This document shows, piece after piece, positions 1-8,612 of a stretch of DNA of 64,000 nt. Source of the stretch: Aquabacter spiritensis. Its GTDB lineage: Bacteria > Pseudomonadota > Alphaproteobacteria > Rhizobiales > Xanthobacteraceae. Position numbers and translations under genes: made by a program. Position 1 is the stretch's first letter. Every line of letters begins with the position of its first letter. The DNA lies in NCBI RefSeq assembly GCF_004346185.1, contig NZ_SMAI01000007.1, positions 1 to 64,000 of the forward strand, given 5' to 3'. Below the pieces are notes generated by a model. The model made no database searches, was not told the origin of the DNA, and worked only from the letters and a program-made list of their open reading frames with translations.

Positions 1-56
1 ATCTCAAGAGCGGTCTGGGTCGGGCCGGGTTTCTTCAGCATACCCGAATGAATCAA

Positions 57-82
57 AAACCCCCGGCTCGCGCCAGGGGTTT
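57..82. terminator. Hairpin terminator, likely acting on the minus strand
   Basis: AAACCCC (57-63) pairs with GGGGTTT (76-82), with an inner GGC/GCC stem (65-67 with 72-74). Read on the minus strand the stem is followed by a T-rich stretch, as in an intrinsic terminator. It sits 11 bases from a second hairpin, so the pair may separate transcription units on both strands. Confidence 0.55.
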
Positions 83-93
83 GTCAGCGGTCT

Positions 94-119
94 GAAGCCC
101 CGCATTGACGCGGGGCTTC
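94..119 (+). terminator. Perfect 10-bp intrinsic terminator hairpin
   Basis: GAAGCCCCGC (94-103), a six-base loop, and GCGGGGCTTC (110-119) form a perfect stem followed by CTGTTT. It probably ends a plus-strand gene lying to the left of the window; a plus-strand frame does run from base 1 to a TGA at 49-51, but too little is visible to identify it. Bases 120-414 hold no convincing gene. Confidence 0.65.
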
Positions 120-414
120 CTGTTTCCAGCCAAATACAGACCCGGAGTACATCCGTCCGTTGCCTGCGTCGCCGTTTGCGTGGCGCCGAGGCCGGAGACA
201 GACTTATGCCCCGGCATTGCGGCGGGATCGAGGCGCCTGCGCGATTTCCATGCCGCGCGGCCCGCGTCCCGGCATCCGCGCCGCCGCTTCCGTCCCGCGC
301 GGACTTGTCCGGCCGGACTTGCCCCGCCGGACTTGCCCCGCACGGCCGGCGGCCCCACCTTCCGATGCCGACACGGCGCCGCCCGGGCGCGCCGCCCGCA
401 CCAAGGAGCCCTCC

Positions 415-648
415 ATGGCCGAGATTCCCGCCGCAATCCTCACCGGCCTCAGGGTCAATTTCCTGCATCCCGATGGCCTCGGCAGCGCACTCATCCTGGA
501 TGTCGCGACCGACGAAGGCGAGCAGCGCTTCGTCCTGCCGTGCAACCCGGCCCTCACCAGCACCGAAGTCGAAGAGATCGGCGACGTGCTGATGGCGGCG
601 CTCGACCGGCTGATCGCGCCCTCCGACGAGGCCGACGCGGAAGCCTGA
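415..648 (+). CDS. Small hypothetical protein, 77 aa
   Basis: A short acidic protein with no signal peptide or membrane segment. The ATG at 415 is preferred because AAGGAG lies 7 bases upstream (403-408); longer in-frame starts lack a ribosome site. Residues 1-50 alternate hydrophobic and polar residues as in a small beta-rich domain, followed by a helix (about 48-65) and an acidic tail. I do not recognise the family. It stands alone between a terminator and the following secreted-protein gene. Coding status rests on the ribosome site and protein-like composition. Confidence 0.6.
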   Translation: MAEIPAAILTGLRVNFLHPDGLGSALILDVATDEGEQRFVLPCNPALTSTEVEEIGDVLMAALDRLIAPSDEADAEA

Positions 649-722
649 CGCCTGCAAGCTTCGTCGTTGGCACAAAATGCGACCGCGAGCGTTGCTGAGG
701 GAGACACAGCCACGAGGGCTCC

Positions 723-1232
723 ATGATCCGCTCCGCCGCCACCGCCATCGCGCTCCTTTTCGTCGCCGCCGCGCCCGCCTTTGCCCAGACACCGATGCCG
801 CAGCGCGCCCCCGGCGCGCCCGCGGCGCAGGCGCCGGCCGCACCGCAGCAGGACGCGCCGCCCGCTCCGGCGCCGACGGGATCGCCGCAGGTGCAGCCTT
901 CGACACAGAGCCCGCCGCCCTCCCCCGCCGCCGCGGCGGCGGCGGCCAAGGTGGAAGCCGACGGCAAGGCGGAGACCGACCTCGTCCTCGCCTGCAAGCA
1001 GCGCGCGCTCTCGCTGCTCAAGCAACGCTCGCCATCGATCGAGGACATCTTCATCGACATGGACGGGATTACGGTCGCGAAGGCGGATCTCGCCGTCGAG
1101 GACACCAAGATCACCATGGTCGTCATGGGCGAGGCCTATATCCAGCGCGACCAGTCCGACAAGGTGCACCGCTTCCTCTGCCTCGCCGGGGAAGGGGGCA
1201 AAGTGCTGCTCACCTTCTTCACCCAGCGCTGA
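723..1232 (+). CDS. Secreted hypothetical protein with Pro/Ala-rich linker, 169 aa
   Basis: The N-terminus is a clear Sec signal peptide (hydrophobic core about residues 5-18, cleavage near AFA-Q). Residues 22-75 are an Ala/Pro/Gln-rich low-complexity linker. The last 90 residues look like a compact domain (ACKQRALSLL, DIFIDMDGI, FLCLAGEGG) that I cannot assign. A periplasmic location is inferred from the signal peptide. The gene converges on the next one with 22 bases between stops. Confidence 0.6.
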   Translation: MIRSAATAIALLFVAAAPAFAQTPMPQRAPGAPAAQAPAAPQQDAPPAPAPTGSPQVQPSTQSPPPSPAAAAAAAKVEADGKAETDLVLACKQRALSLLKQRSPSIEDIFIDMDGITVAKADLAVEDTKITMVVMGEAYIQRDQSDKVHRFLCLAGEGGKVLLTFFTQR

Positions 1233-1254
1233 TCCCGGCCGGCGCCGGACCGGT

Positions 1255-1815
1255 TTATTGCTGGGGGATGCAGCGGGGGGCGCCGGCGGCGGTTTCCGCA
1301 AGGCACGGGAGCCGCACCGTCACCTCGCGCACCAGGACGGCCTCGAGGCCGTTCTTCTTATACTCGCGAAAGGCCGGACAGGTCGCGGCCGTGGCCGGGC
1401 CGACGATGCCGGCAAAGCTGATCTGGGTCGGCGTGATCGCCACCGGGGCGTCGGAATCGTAAGCGCGCGTCAGCGCGACGCGCCGCGCGGCGAGGTCGTA
1501 GAGCGCGAGCGTCCGGTCCGGCCCTGTGCCCTGGTCGAGCACCAGGATGCTCCCGGCGAGGCCGAGCACGTAATCGGCATCGTCCGGCCCGCCCACCGCA
1601 TAGTCCCCGGCCCGCTTCTGGAACCCGCACGGCCGGGTTTCCCCCGGCTTCAGACTCTGCACCAGGATGGTGCTGCCGACGCTGTCCGCCCGCTCCGCAT
1701 AAACCACCTGGAGACCGGGCGCCGCCAGGCATTTCGGCCGGGGCGCGGCGGCCTCGGCGACGCCTCCGGCGAGGAGGACGAGGAGCAAAGACGCGATCGG
1801 ACGGGACATCGGCAT
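1255..1815 (-). CDS. Secreted hypothetical protein, 186 aa
   Basis: Begins with a signal peptide (hydrophobic core SLLLVLLAGG, cleavage near AEA-A). The mature part has Cys residues near its start, middle and end (KCLAAPG, RPCGF, TCPAF, LPCL, RCIPQQ) that could form disulfides in the periplasm. No family recognised. It lies 7 bases after the stop-side of the neighbouring Cache-domain gene on the same strand, so the two are probably co-transcribed, and this protein may work with that sensor. The first of two nearby ATGs is used. Confidence 0.6.
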   Translation of the reverse strand: MPMSRPIASLLLVLLAGGVAEAAAPRPKCLAAPGLQVVYAERADSVGSTILVQSLKPGETRPCGFQKRAGDYAVGGPDDADYVLGLAGSILVLDQGTGPDRTLALYDLAARRVALTRAYDSDAPVAITPTQISFAGIVGPATAATCPAFREYKKNGLEAVLVREVTVRLPCLAETAAGAPRCIPQQ

Positions 1816-1822
1816 CGGGACC

Positions 1823-3544
1823 TCACGATTTGCGCGGCGCGCGGCGGACCAAAGCGGCCGGAAGCCAGAGCGTGGCGCCGATCACGGCGCCCGCGCGCTC
1901 TTGCCGGGTCATCACGCCGTCGCTCTGTGTGGCGAACTGCGCGACCAGACGCAACCGGGTCTCGATCCGGATGCCGCTCTCCCCCGTGGCCCGCTCCCCC
2001 GCATCGCGCCAGAACGCGATGGCCACATAGTCGCCGGGCGCGATCCCCTGCGGCTCGCCGTTGCGCACGGCCCGGCGGGTCGCCTCGACGCGGAGATGGC
2101 CGCCGCCGGGCGCCGCCTCGTTGAGACCGAGCGCGAGATCCAGCAGTGCGAGATCGAACCGCGCCGGGTCGACGAAGACGTCCAGCGAGCGCTCGGCATG
2201 TCCCTCGATCACTTCGATGGCCGGCCACATCGTGCCGAGCAACAACTTGCGCAGGCTGTCCAGGGCACTGTTCACATTGACGATGCGGGCATCGGCGGCG
2301 CGCGAGCGGGTGCCCACGATCAGCCGTTGTACCGTAAAGACGCCGTGGACTGCGCCTTCCAGCGCTTCCCGCAGACGCGCGTCCGGCGCCCCGGCGGCGG
2401 GCGGCGCGTCGTCCGGCACCAGCCGTCGGGCGAGGCCGAGCGCGGCGATGACGGTCGAGAGCACGGTGTCCGCGCCGCGCTCGGTGCGGCTCGCCGGCTC
2501 GCCCTCCGTCCGGGCCCGCTCGGCCACGCCGCGCATTTCCTGCGGCGGACCACCCGGTATGGCCGGTCGGGCCAGGATCAAGGCGCCACCGATGGTGAAC
2601 AGGACGCCGGCACAGGCCGCGGCGACACCATAGCCAGCGAACCGCACCCGCCACCCCGCAAGCACATCGGCCTCGCTCACCGCATAGACCATGACCAGCG
2701 GCACATTGGGCAGCGCCCGGAACGCGGTGATGCTCGGCCGTGCATCGAGCATGCCCCTGCCCTCGACCAGGCCCGAATTCTGCCCCGCGGCGAGCGCCAC
2801 GAGGGCGGGATCGGCGGTGGCATTGTCCGATCCCGTCCGGGGTTCCGGCGACTTGAAGATCAGGGTTCCGTCGCGCCGCATGAGAGCGGCGACCGCATGG
2901 GTGTCCGGAAGGAAGGCGCCACGATAGAGCGAATGGAAATATTCCGGAAAGATGGTGACGCCGAGCAGGCCGTGGAACGCGCCGTCCCGCTGCAGAGGCC
3001 GGCTTGCGGTGAACGCGATCGAGCGCGAGAACTGGCCGCGAAACGGGACCGAAAAGAACAGGCCGTCATGCCCGTTCTTGCCGGCGACGAAATATTCGCG
3101 GCTCTGGACATCGTAGGGCGGCATCGGGAAGGCCCGGCTCGACGCCGCGATGCTCCCCGCGCCGTCGACGACAAAGACCGATTCCAGCGCCGACAGACGA
3201 CGGTTGATGCCCGAAAGCATGCGGTGCAGCTCGCCATCCGTGCGGATCTCGGTGAGCAGCCGGTCGGTGAGCGCGAATTCGATCTGCAACAGGGCGACGT
3301 CGACGGCGCCGAACACCTGGTCGGCATGCTCGGCGAGCGTATAGGCGTTCGCCATCGCGTCCTGCCGCGCCCGGCGCAGCGTCGTGTCGTAATCCAGCCA
3401 GGAGAGGATGCCGAACAGGACCAGCGGCGCGAGCGCACATGCGATGAGAATTGCACGCGTGCGAAACCCGCCCCGCTCCGACAGGGCTCGCCGAACGCGC
3501 GCGAAAGCCGTCCCCATGTCCGTCCCGCCCCCGAGAGACGCCAA
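1823..3544 (-). CDS. Membrane Cache-domain protein with degenerate histidine-kinase core, 573 aa
   Basis: Architecture: cytoplasmic tail, TM helix about 31-49, a periplasmic double-Cache-like sensor (about 50-298), TM helix about 304-326, then a C-terminal region that follows the layout of hybrid-type histidine kinases. The kinase hallmarks are missing. The H-box that normally reads HDFNN has no His (about residues 357-365), the N-box Asn pattern NLAVNARDA is replaced by DLALGLNEA (about 469-477), and no DxGxG or GTGLG loop is present. It should therefore bind a ligand but not autophosphorylate. It might be a scaffold or co-receptor. The ATG 27 bases downstream is an alternative start. Confidence 0.75.
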   Translation of the reverse strand: MASLGGGTDMGTAFARVRRALSERGGFRTRAILIACALAPLVLFGILSWLDYDTTLRRARQDAMANAYTLAEHADQVFGAVDVALLQIEFALTDRLLTEIRTDGELHRMLSGINRRLSALESVFVVDGAGSIAASSRAFPMPPYDVQSREYFVAGKNGHDGLFFSVPFRGQFSRSIAFTASRPLQRDGAFHGLLGVTIFPEYFHSLYRGAFLPDTHAVAALMRRDGTLIFKSPEPRTGSDNATADPALVALAAGQNSGLVEGRGMLDARPSITAFRALPNVPLVMVYAVSEADVLAGWRVRFAGYGVAAACAGVLFTIGGALILARPAIPGGPPQEMRGVAERARTEGEPASRTERGADTVLSTVIAALGLARRLVPDDAPPAAGAPDARLREALEGAVHGVFTVQRLIVGTRSRAADARIVNVNSALDSLRKLLLGTMWPAIEVIEGHAERSLDVFVDPARFDLALLDLALGLNEAAPGGGHLRVEATRRAVRNGEPQGIAPGDYVAIAFWRDAGERATGESGIRIETRLRLVAQFATQSDGVMTRQERAGAVIGATLWLPAALVRRAPRKS

Positions 3545-3654
3545 AGCCGCACGATAGCAGGCTTCTACATCCCGCGGCTATGCTGACTACGCCAGGATCT
3601 ATGCCCGCGCCGCGGCCAGAAAAAGGCCACGGACCCGGTCCCTGTCCAATTCCT

Positions 3655-4557
3655 CTATCCCCCATGCCCCGAAAAAATGCGGTCGAGGGCGGCGAGGAAC
3701 TCGCTCGCCGCGTTCGGCAGACGGCGGCCGGCGAGCACCCCGACATCGAGCGTCGAGCGCAGCAAAGCGGGCTCCTGGAGCCCGACCTTGCAGACCAGCC
3801 CCTGCGCCAGTTCGCGCGTGCTCGATTGGCTCGACATCAGCGTCACCCCGGCGCCCGAGCGGGCGAAGCCGCGCAGCGCCTCGATCGAATTGGTTTCGAG
3901 CGCCGGCAGGATCGACACGCCGAGCCGCCGGCATTCATCGTCGATCAGCCGGCGGATGCCGAAGCCCGGCTCGGGCACGCCGAGCCGAAAGGGCAGGATT
4001 TCGCGGAACCGCACCGCGCCCCGGTCGGCGAGCGGATGGGCGGGATGGACCAGGGCGACCAGAGGGTCCGAGAAGCGCCGCACGAACCGCACCGCCGTAT
4101 CCGGCTGCGCATTGAACGAGATGCCGATGTCCGCCAACCCCTCGCGCACCGCCGCCACCACGTCGTCGGTGCCGGTCGTGACCAAACGGAAGCTGATGCC
4201 GGGCAGCTTCTCGTGGAATTCGCCGATCAGCCGCGTCAGCATGTCGGCGACGATCCCCTCGACGGTGTAGACCCGCACCCGGCCGCGCCGCAGCCCGCGC
4301 AGCTCCTCGAGCTCGGTGCGCACCCGGTCGGATTCGAGCGCGATCGCCTGGGCATAGCGGGAATAGACCTCGCCGGCCGGGGTCAGGACCATGCCGCGCG
4401 GCCGACGCTCGAACAGCGGCATGCCGAGGCTCGCTTCGAGAGTCTGGATCTGCCGGCTCAGCGCCGACGGCGCGATGTTGAGCCGCTCGCTCGCCTCGCG
4501 GATCGAGGCGGCGCGCGCGACCTCGAGAAAATAGCGGACCTGGTTCAGGGACGACAT
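3655..4557 (-). CDS. LysR-family transcriptional regulator, 300 aa
   Basis: Typical LysR length. Residues 1-60 hold the winged helix-turn-helix (ASIREASERLNIAPSALSRQ, then the wing near LFERRPRG). Residues 90-300 form the periplasmic-binding-like effector domain. It is divergent from the Liv/molybdenum-hydroxylase operon starting at 4703, with 145 bases between, so it most likely controls that operon in response to its substrate. The spacer has a short CAGC-TTAG-GCTG dyad at 4624-4635 that could be part of a binding site. The ligand is unknown. Confidence 0.9.
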   Translation of the reverse strand: MSSLNQVRYFLEVARAASIREASERLNIAPSALSRQIQTLEASLGMPLFERRPRGMVLTPAGEVYSRYAQAIALESDRVRTELEELRGLRRGRVRVYTVEGIVADMLTRLIGEFHEKLPGISFRLVTTGTDDVVAAVREGLADIGISFNAQPDTAVRFVRRFSDPLVALVHPAHPLADRGAVRFREILPFRLGVPEPGFGIRRLIDDECRRLGVSILPALETNSIEALRGFARSGAGVTLMSSQSSTRELAQGLVCKVGLQEPALLRSTLDVGVLAGRRLPNAASEFLAALDRIFSGHGG

Positions 4558-4702
4558 GGCGGCATCCGGATGGCGCGAGGCGGCCCGCGGACAAGGGCGC
4601 GCCCTGCGTTGCCATTTTGCGAACAGCTTAGGCTGAAATTAGCGCTTGTCGCAACGCAGACCTGCCCTCACTCTTTTCCCACCTTCAGAGGAGAGACGCG
4701 CC

Positions 4703-5899
4703 ATGCAAGCCGTCCGCACCGTTTTCGCCGCTGCGCTCGCGCTCGGCCTGTTCGCCTCCACGTCCGCCGTCCGTGCCCAGGACGTCATCAAGGTCGGCGC
4801 GCCGCTGCCGCTCACCGGCGCGCTGTCGCCGGAAGGGCTAAAGCAGCAGCGCGGCTACAATCTCTGGGCCGAGACCGCCAATGCCGCCGGCGGCATCAAG
4901 GTCGGCGGCAAGCCCTACAAGGTCGAGATCGTCTATGTCGATTATGCCTCGAACACGCCGCGCGCGGTCCAGGTGGCCGAGCGGCTGATCACCGAGGACA
5001 AGGCCAACTTCCTGTTCGCGCCGTTCGGCTCGGGCGCGGCCAAGGCGGCGAGCGGCGTGTCGGAGCGATACGGCATCCCGACCATCGCCGCGACCGCCTC
5101 CTCGCGCGAAGTCTACGACCAGGGCTACAAATTCCTGTTCGGCACCTTCACGCCCAACGAGACCCTGATCGATCCCCTGACCGAGATCGTCTCCAAGGGC
5201 GATCCCGCGGTGAAGCGCGTCGCGATCCTCGCCCGCAACGATCTGCTCACGCTGTCGCTCGCCAATCTCATGCAGGCCGCCGCCAAGGCGAAGGGCCTCG
5301 AAGTGGTGATGATGGAGCGCTACGCCATCGGCACGATGGACCACGCCTCCGCCATCACCCAGATGCGCGGCGCCAAGCCGGACTGGGTGTTCGCCACCGG
5401 CTACATCAACGACCTGATCCTGATCCGCAAGCAGATGGCCGACCAGGGCGTGAGCCCGAAGGTCCTGACCATGATCGCCGGCCCGGCCTATAAGGAATTC
5501 ACCGAGGCGACCGGTCCGCTGGCGGAGAACGTCTCGAGCGCCTCCTGGTGGCATCCGGCGGTGCGCTACAAGGGCGTCGACCTGTTCGGCACGACGGAAG
5601 CGTTCAACGCGGCCTTCGAGAAGAAGTACAATGTCGTGCCCGATTATGCCGAGGCCTCCGCGGCGGCGGCCGGCGCGATCCTTCAGCTCGCGATCGAGAA
5701 GGCCGGCACGCTCGATCCCGCCAAGGTGCGCGACGCGCTCGCCGCGATGGACCTCGTCACCTTCTACGGCCCGGTCAAGTTCGGCCCGACCGGCCAGATC
5801 ACCTCGCTCGAGCCGCCGGTGTTCCAGATCCAGGGCGGCAAGCCGGTCGTGGTGTTCCCGGCCGCGGTAAAGCAGGCCGACTTCATCTTCGGCAAATAG
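4703..5899 (+). CDS. Liv-type ABC transporter substrate-binding protein, 398 aa
   Basis: Periplasmic binding protein of the branched-chain amino acid (HAAT/Peripla_BP_6) group. It has a signal peptide (residues 1-24, cleavage near VRA-QD), then IKVGAPLPLTGALSPEG, the canonical first strand and Ser/Thr loop that contacts the ligand. The ATG at 4703 follows a GAGGAGAG ribosome site; an upstream in-frame start would destroy the signal peptide. Many family members carry aromatic acids, amides or urea rather than leucine. The molybdenum hydroxylase downstream suggests an aromatic or N-heterocyclic ligand, which is inference. Confidence 0.9.
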   Translation: MQAVRTVFAAALALGLFASTSAVRAQDVIKVGAPLPLTGALSPEGLKQQRGYNLWAETANAAGGIKVGGKPYKVEIVYVDYASNTPRAVQVAERLITEDKANFLFAPFGSGAAKAASGVSERYGIPTIAATASSREVYDQGYKFLFGTFTPNETLIDPLTEIVSKGDPAVKRVAILARNDLLTLSLANLMQAAAKAKGLEVVMMERYAIGTMDHASAITQMRGAKPDWVFATGYINDLILIRKQMADQGVSPKVLTMIAGPAYKEFTEATGPLAENVSSASWWHPAVRYKGVDLFGTTEAFNAAFEKKYNVVPDYAEASAAAAGAILQLAIEKAGTLDPAKVRDALAAMDLVTFYGPVKFGPTGQITSLEPPVFQIQGGKPVVVFPAAVKQADFIFGK

Positions 5900-5909
5900 A
5901 CCGGCATCG

Positions 5910-5947
5910 GACGGCCGCCGCGCGCACCGCGCCCTCCGGCGGCCGTC
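5910..5947 (+). promoter_or_regulatory. Intercistronic hairpin between SBP and permease genes
   Basis: GACGGCCGCC (5910-5919) and GGCGGCCGTC (5938-5947) form a perfect 10-bp stem with an 18-base loop and no T-run. Such hairpins after a binding-protein gene commonly stabilise the upstream mRNA or partly terminate, giving more binding protein than permease. That role is inferred here. Confidence 0.45.
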
Positions 5948-6049
5948 GCCCGACATCGCCGGGCCTGTCCGTCCGGCGCAACCGTTCCGGCCCCGTTCCG
6001 GCGCGGCGGCATCGACCGCGCCCCCGCGCTTTCAGGAAATCGGCACCCC

Positions 6050-6916
6050 ATGATCTATCTTCAGGTGCTTGCCAACGGCCTGGTCCTGGGAGGGCTCTAT
6101 GCCGCGATCGCGGTGGGCTTCTCGCTGGTCTGGGGCGTGCTCAATGTGATCAATCTGCTGCACGGCTCGTTCATCGTGCTCGGCTCCTACGTGGCGTTCT
6201 TCGCCTATGCCTATTTCGGCATCCACCCCTTCCTGTCCGCCGGCATCGCCGGCGCCGCCCTGTTCGCGCTCGGCTATGTGGTCCAAGCGGGCCTGGTGAA
6301 CCGGGTGATCGCCGCGCCGGTCCTGATCACCCTGATCCTCACCTTCGGCCTCGACCTGATCCTCAACAATGCGATGCTGCTCGCCTTCAGCGCGGATTAC
6401 CGCAAGGTCAATCTCGCGCACCCGCTCGGCTCGCTGGAACTCGGCCCGATCTTCCTGCCGGGCGACCGGGTGGCGGCCATGGTGCTCGCCTTCCTCCTGA
6501 CCGCCTTGCTCTACCGGGTGCTGCGCGACAGCCGCATCGGCCGCGCCATCATCGCGGTGCGCATGGATCGCGAGGCGGCGGCGCTGATGGGGGTCGACGT
6601 CAAGCGCATCAACGCCATCACCTTCGGCCTCGGCGCCTTCATGGCGGGGGCGGCCGGCGCGCTGCTCTCGATCATCTATCCGATCTCGCCGCTCAATTCC
6701 TCGCTGTTCCTCGGCAAGGCGTTCGTGGTGTGCGTGCTCGGCGGGCTCGGCAGCGTGCCCGGCGCCATGGTGGGCGGGGTGGCGCTCGGGCTGATCGAAA
6801 GCTTCGGCGCCTATTGGCTGGGGCCGGAGCACGCCATCACCCTGTCCTTCTCTATCCTGCTGGTGCTGCTGTTCGTGCGGCCGAGCGGGATCCTCGGCAA
6901 GAGGGGGTACGAATGA
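6050..6916 (+). CDS. livH: Liv-type ABC permease, LivH subunit, 288 aa
   Basis: Multi-spanning inner-membrane permease with about eight hydrophobic helices. The N-terminal NGLVLGGLYAAIAVGFSLVWG segment and the C-terminal VLGGLGSVPGAMVGG and RPSGILGKRGYE motifs are hallmarks of LivH. It pairs with the LivM protein encoded next, whose start overlaps its stop by 4 bases. The symbol reflects the family, not proof that leucine is carried. Confidence 0.9.
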   Translation: MIYLQVLANGLVLGGLYAAIAVGFSLVWGVLNVINLLHGSFIVLGSYVAFFAYAYFGIHPFLSAGIAGAALFALGYVVQAGLVNRVIAAPVLITLILTFGLDLILNNAMLLAFSADYRKVNLAHPLGSLELGPIFLPGDRVAAMVLAFLLTALLYRVLRDSRIGRAIIAVRMDREAAALMGVDVKRINAITFGLGAFMAGAAGALLSIIYPISPLNSSLFLGKAFVVCVLGGLGSVPGAMVGGVALGLIESFGAYWLGPEHAITLSFSILLVLLFVRPSGILGKRGYE

Positions 6917-7851
6917 GGGACTGGCTGCTTCTCCTCCTTCTCGCCCTGGCCTGCAGCCTGCTGCCGCTCGCCGGGGACAATTATGTCCTGCGGCTCGGCA
7001 CCATCGTCGCCATGTATGCGGTGCTGGCGCAGTCGTGGAACTTCATCGGCGGGCTCGCCGGCTATCCCTCCTTCGCCACCGCCGCCTTCTTCGGGCTCGG
7101 CGCCTATACCTCGGCGGTGCTGCTCTCCTATGGCGCGCCGACCGGCCTCGCCTGGACTGCGGCGGGCGGCATGGCCTGCCTGTTCGCCGCGCTGATCGGC
7201 GGCGCGATCCTGCATCTGAAGGGGCATTACTTCGCGATCGCCAGTCTTGCGGTCGGCGAAGTGCTGCGCGAAGTCGTCAATACGACGCCCGATCTGACAG
7301 GTGGCGGCATGGGCATGAACCTGCCGGTGCCGAAGCTCTCGGTCGCCGCCGCCGCGCAGACCTTCTATTTTTCCATGCTCGCGCTCGCCGCGCTGACCAC
7401 GGCGGCGGCCATCATCGTCCAGCGCTCGCGCCTCGGCTTCGGCCTGCGCTGCATCCAGCAGAACGAGGACGCGGCGAACATTCTCGGCGTCAATGCCTAT
7501 GGCTACAAGACCGCCGCCTTCTGCCTCTCGGCGGTGTTCGCCGGCATGGCCGGGGCGATCTACGCCTCCTGGGTGCATTATATCGAGCCGCCCGACGTGT
7601 TCGACATCCTGCTGGCGGTGAAGCCGCTGGTCATGGTGCTGCTCGGCGGCATCGGCACCGTATTCGGCCCGATCATCGGCGCCTTCCTGCTCATCGCTTT
7701 CGAGGAACTGGTCTGGCGCTCCTTCCTCACCATCCATGCGGCGATGCTCGGGGGGATCATCGTGGTGCTGGTCCTGTTCATGCCGAACGGTCTGCTCGCG
7801 CTCGTCCGGTCCGGACTGGCGCGGCTGCGCCCCGCGGGGCCGAAGCCATGA
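6913..7851 (+). CDS. livM: Liv-type ABC permease, LivM subunit, 312 aa
   Basis: Second membrane subunit of the transporter. It shows the family motifs GLAGYPSFATAAFFGLGAYT near residues 48-70, LRCIQQNEDAANILGVNAYG (the cytoplasmic coupling loop) and MVLLGGIGTVFGPIIGA. The ATG overlaps the livH stop as ATGA, implying translational coupling, and its own stop overlaps livG in the same way. Confidence 0.9.
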   Translation: MRDWLLLLLLALACSLLPLAGDNYVLRLGTIVAMYAVLAQSWNFIGGLAGYPSFATAAFFGLGAYTSAVLLSYGAPTGLAWTAAGGMACLFAALIGGAILHLKGHYFAIASLAVGEVLREVVNTTPDLTGGGMGMNLPVPKLSVAAAAQTFYFSMLALAALTTAAAIIVQRSRLGFGLRCIQQNEDAANILGVNAYGYKTAAFCLSAVFAGMAGAIYASWVHYIEPPDVFDILLAVKPLVMVLLGGIGTVFGPIIGAFLLIAFEELVWRSFLTIHAAMLGGIIVVLVLFMPNGLLALVRSGLARLRPAGPKP

Positions 7852-8612
7852 CCGCTTTGCTCGCGCTCGAAGGCGTGTCGCGCCGCTTCGGCGGCCTTGC
7901 CGCCTTGGACACTGTCACCCTGTCGGTCGAGGCCGGGGAGATCCTGGGCCTCATCGGCCCCAACGGCGCCGGCAAGACGACGCTGATCAATGTGGTGACG
8001 GGGGTGCATCCCGCGACCGCCGGCCGGGTCCTGCTCCAGGGCGAGGACATCACCCGGCTGAAGCCCTACCGCATCGCCCGCAAGGGCCTCGCCCGCACCT
8101 TCCAGATCGTCCAGCCCTTCCCGCGCATGAGCGTGCTGGAAAATGTTGCGGCCGGTGCGGTGTTCGCCGGCGCGGCCCCCTCGCTGAAGGAGGGCCTGCG
8201 CCTCTCGCGCGAGCATCTCGCCTTCACCGGCCTCGCGCAGATCGCCGACAAGCCCGCCTCGACGCTCACGCTCGCGCAGCGCAAGCGGCTGGAACTCGCC
8301 AAGGGCCTCGCCATGAATCCCCGCTTCCTGATGCTGGACGAGGTCAATGCCGGCCTCAATTCGTCCGAGGTGGACGAGGCGCTGGCGATGATCCGCAGGA
8401 TCGCGGAGCGCGGCGTCACCATCCTCGTCATCGAGCATCTGATGAAGGTGGTGGTCTCGGTCTCGACCCGCCTCGCGGTCCTCCATCACGGCGCGCTGAT
8501 CGCGGTGGGAACGCCGCGCGAGGTGCTGGCCGACCGCGGCGTGATCGAAGCCTATCTCGGCGAAAAATATGCCGCACGCCTTGCCGGGGCGCGGCCGGCG
8601 GAGGGCGCATGA
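7848..8612 (+). CDS. livG: Liv-type ABC ATP-binding protein, LivG subunit, 254 aa
   Basis: Nucleotide-binding subunit. Walker A is GPNGAGKTT (about residues 37-45). The signature loop reads LTLAQRKRLELAKGLA and Walker B FLMLDEVNAGLN, the altered forms seen in many LivG proteins of alphaproteobacterial aromatic-acid transporters. The H-loop is VIEHLMK. The start overlaps the livM stop (ATGA at 7848-7851). Confidence 0.9.
   Translation: MTALLALEGVSRRFGGLAALDTVTLSVEAGEILGLIGPNGAGKTTLINVVTGVHPATAGRVLLQGEDITRLKPYRIARKGLARTFQIVQPFPRMSVLENVAAGAVFAGAAPSLKEGLRLSREHLAFTGLAQIADKPASTLTLAQRKRLELAKGLAMNPRFLMLDEVNAGLNSSEVDEALAMIRRIAERGVTILVIEHLMKVVVSVSTRLAVLHHGALIAVGTPREVLADRGVIEAYLGEKYAARLAGARPAEGA

Noticed and set aside
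4-906. 300-residue minus-strand frame near the left edge
   Set aside because: Arg/Gly-rich translation antisense to two better-supported genes, a product of GC-rich third positions.
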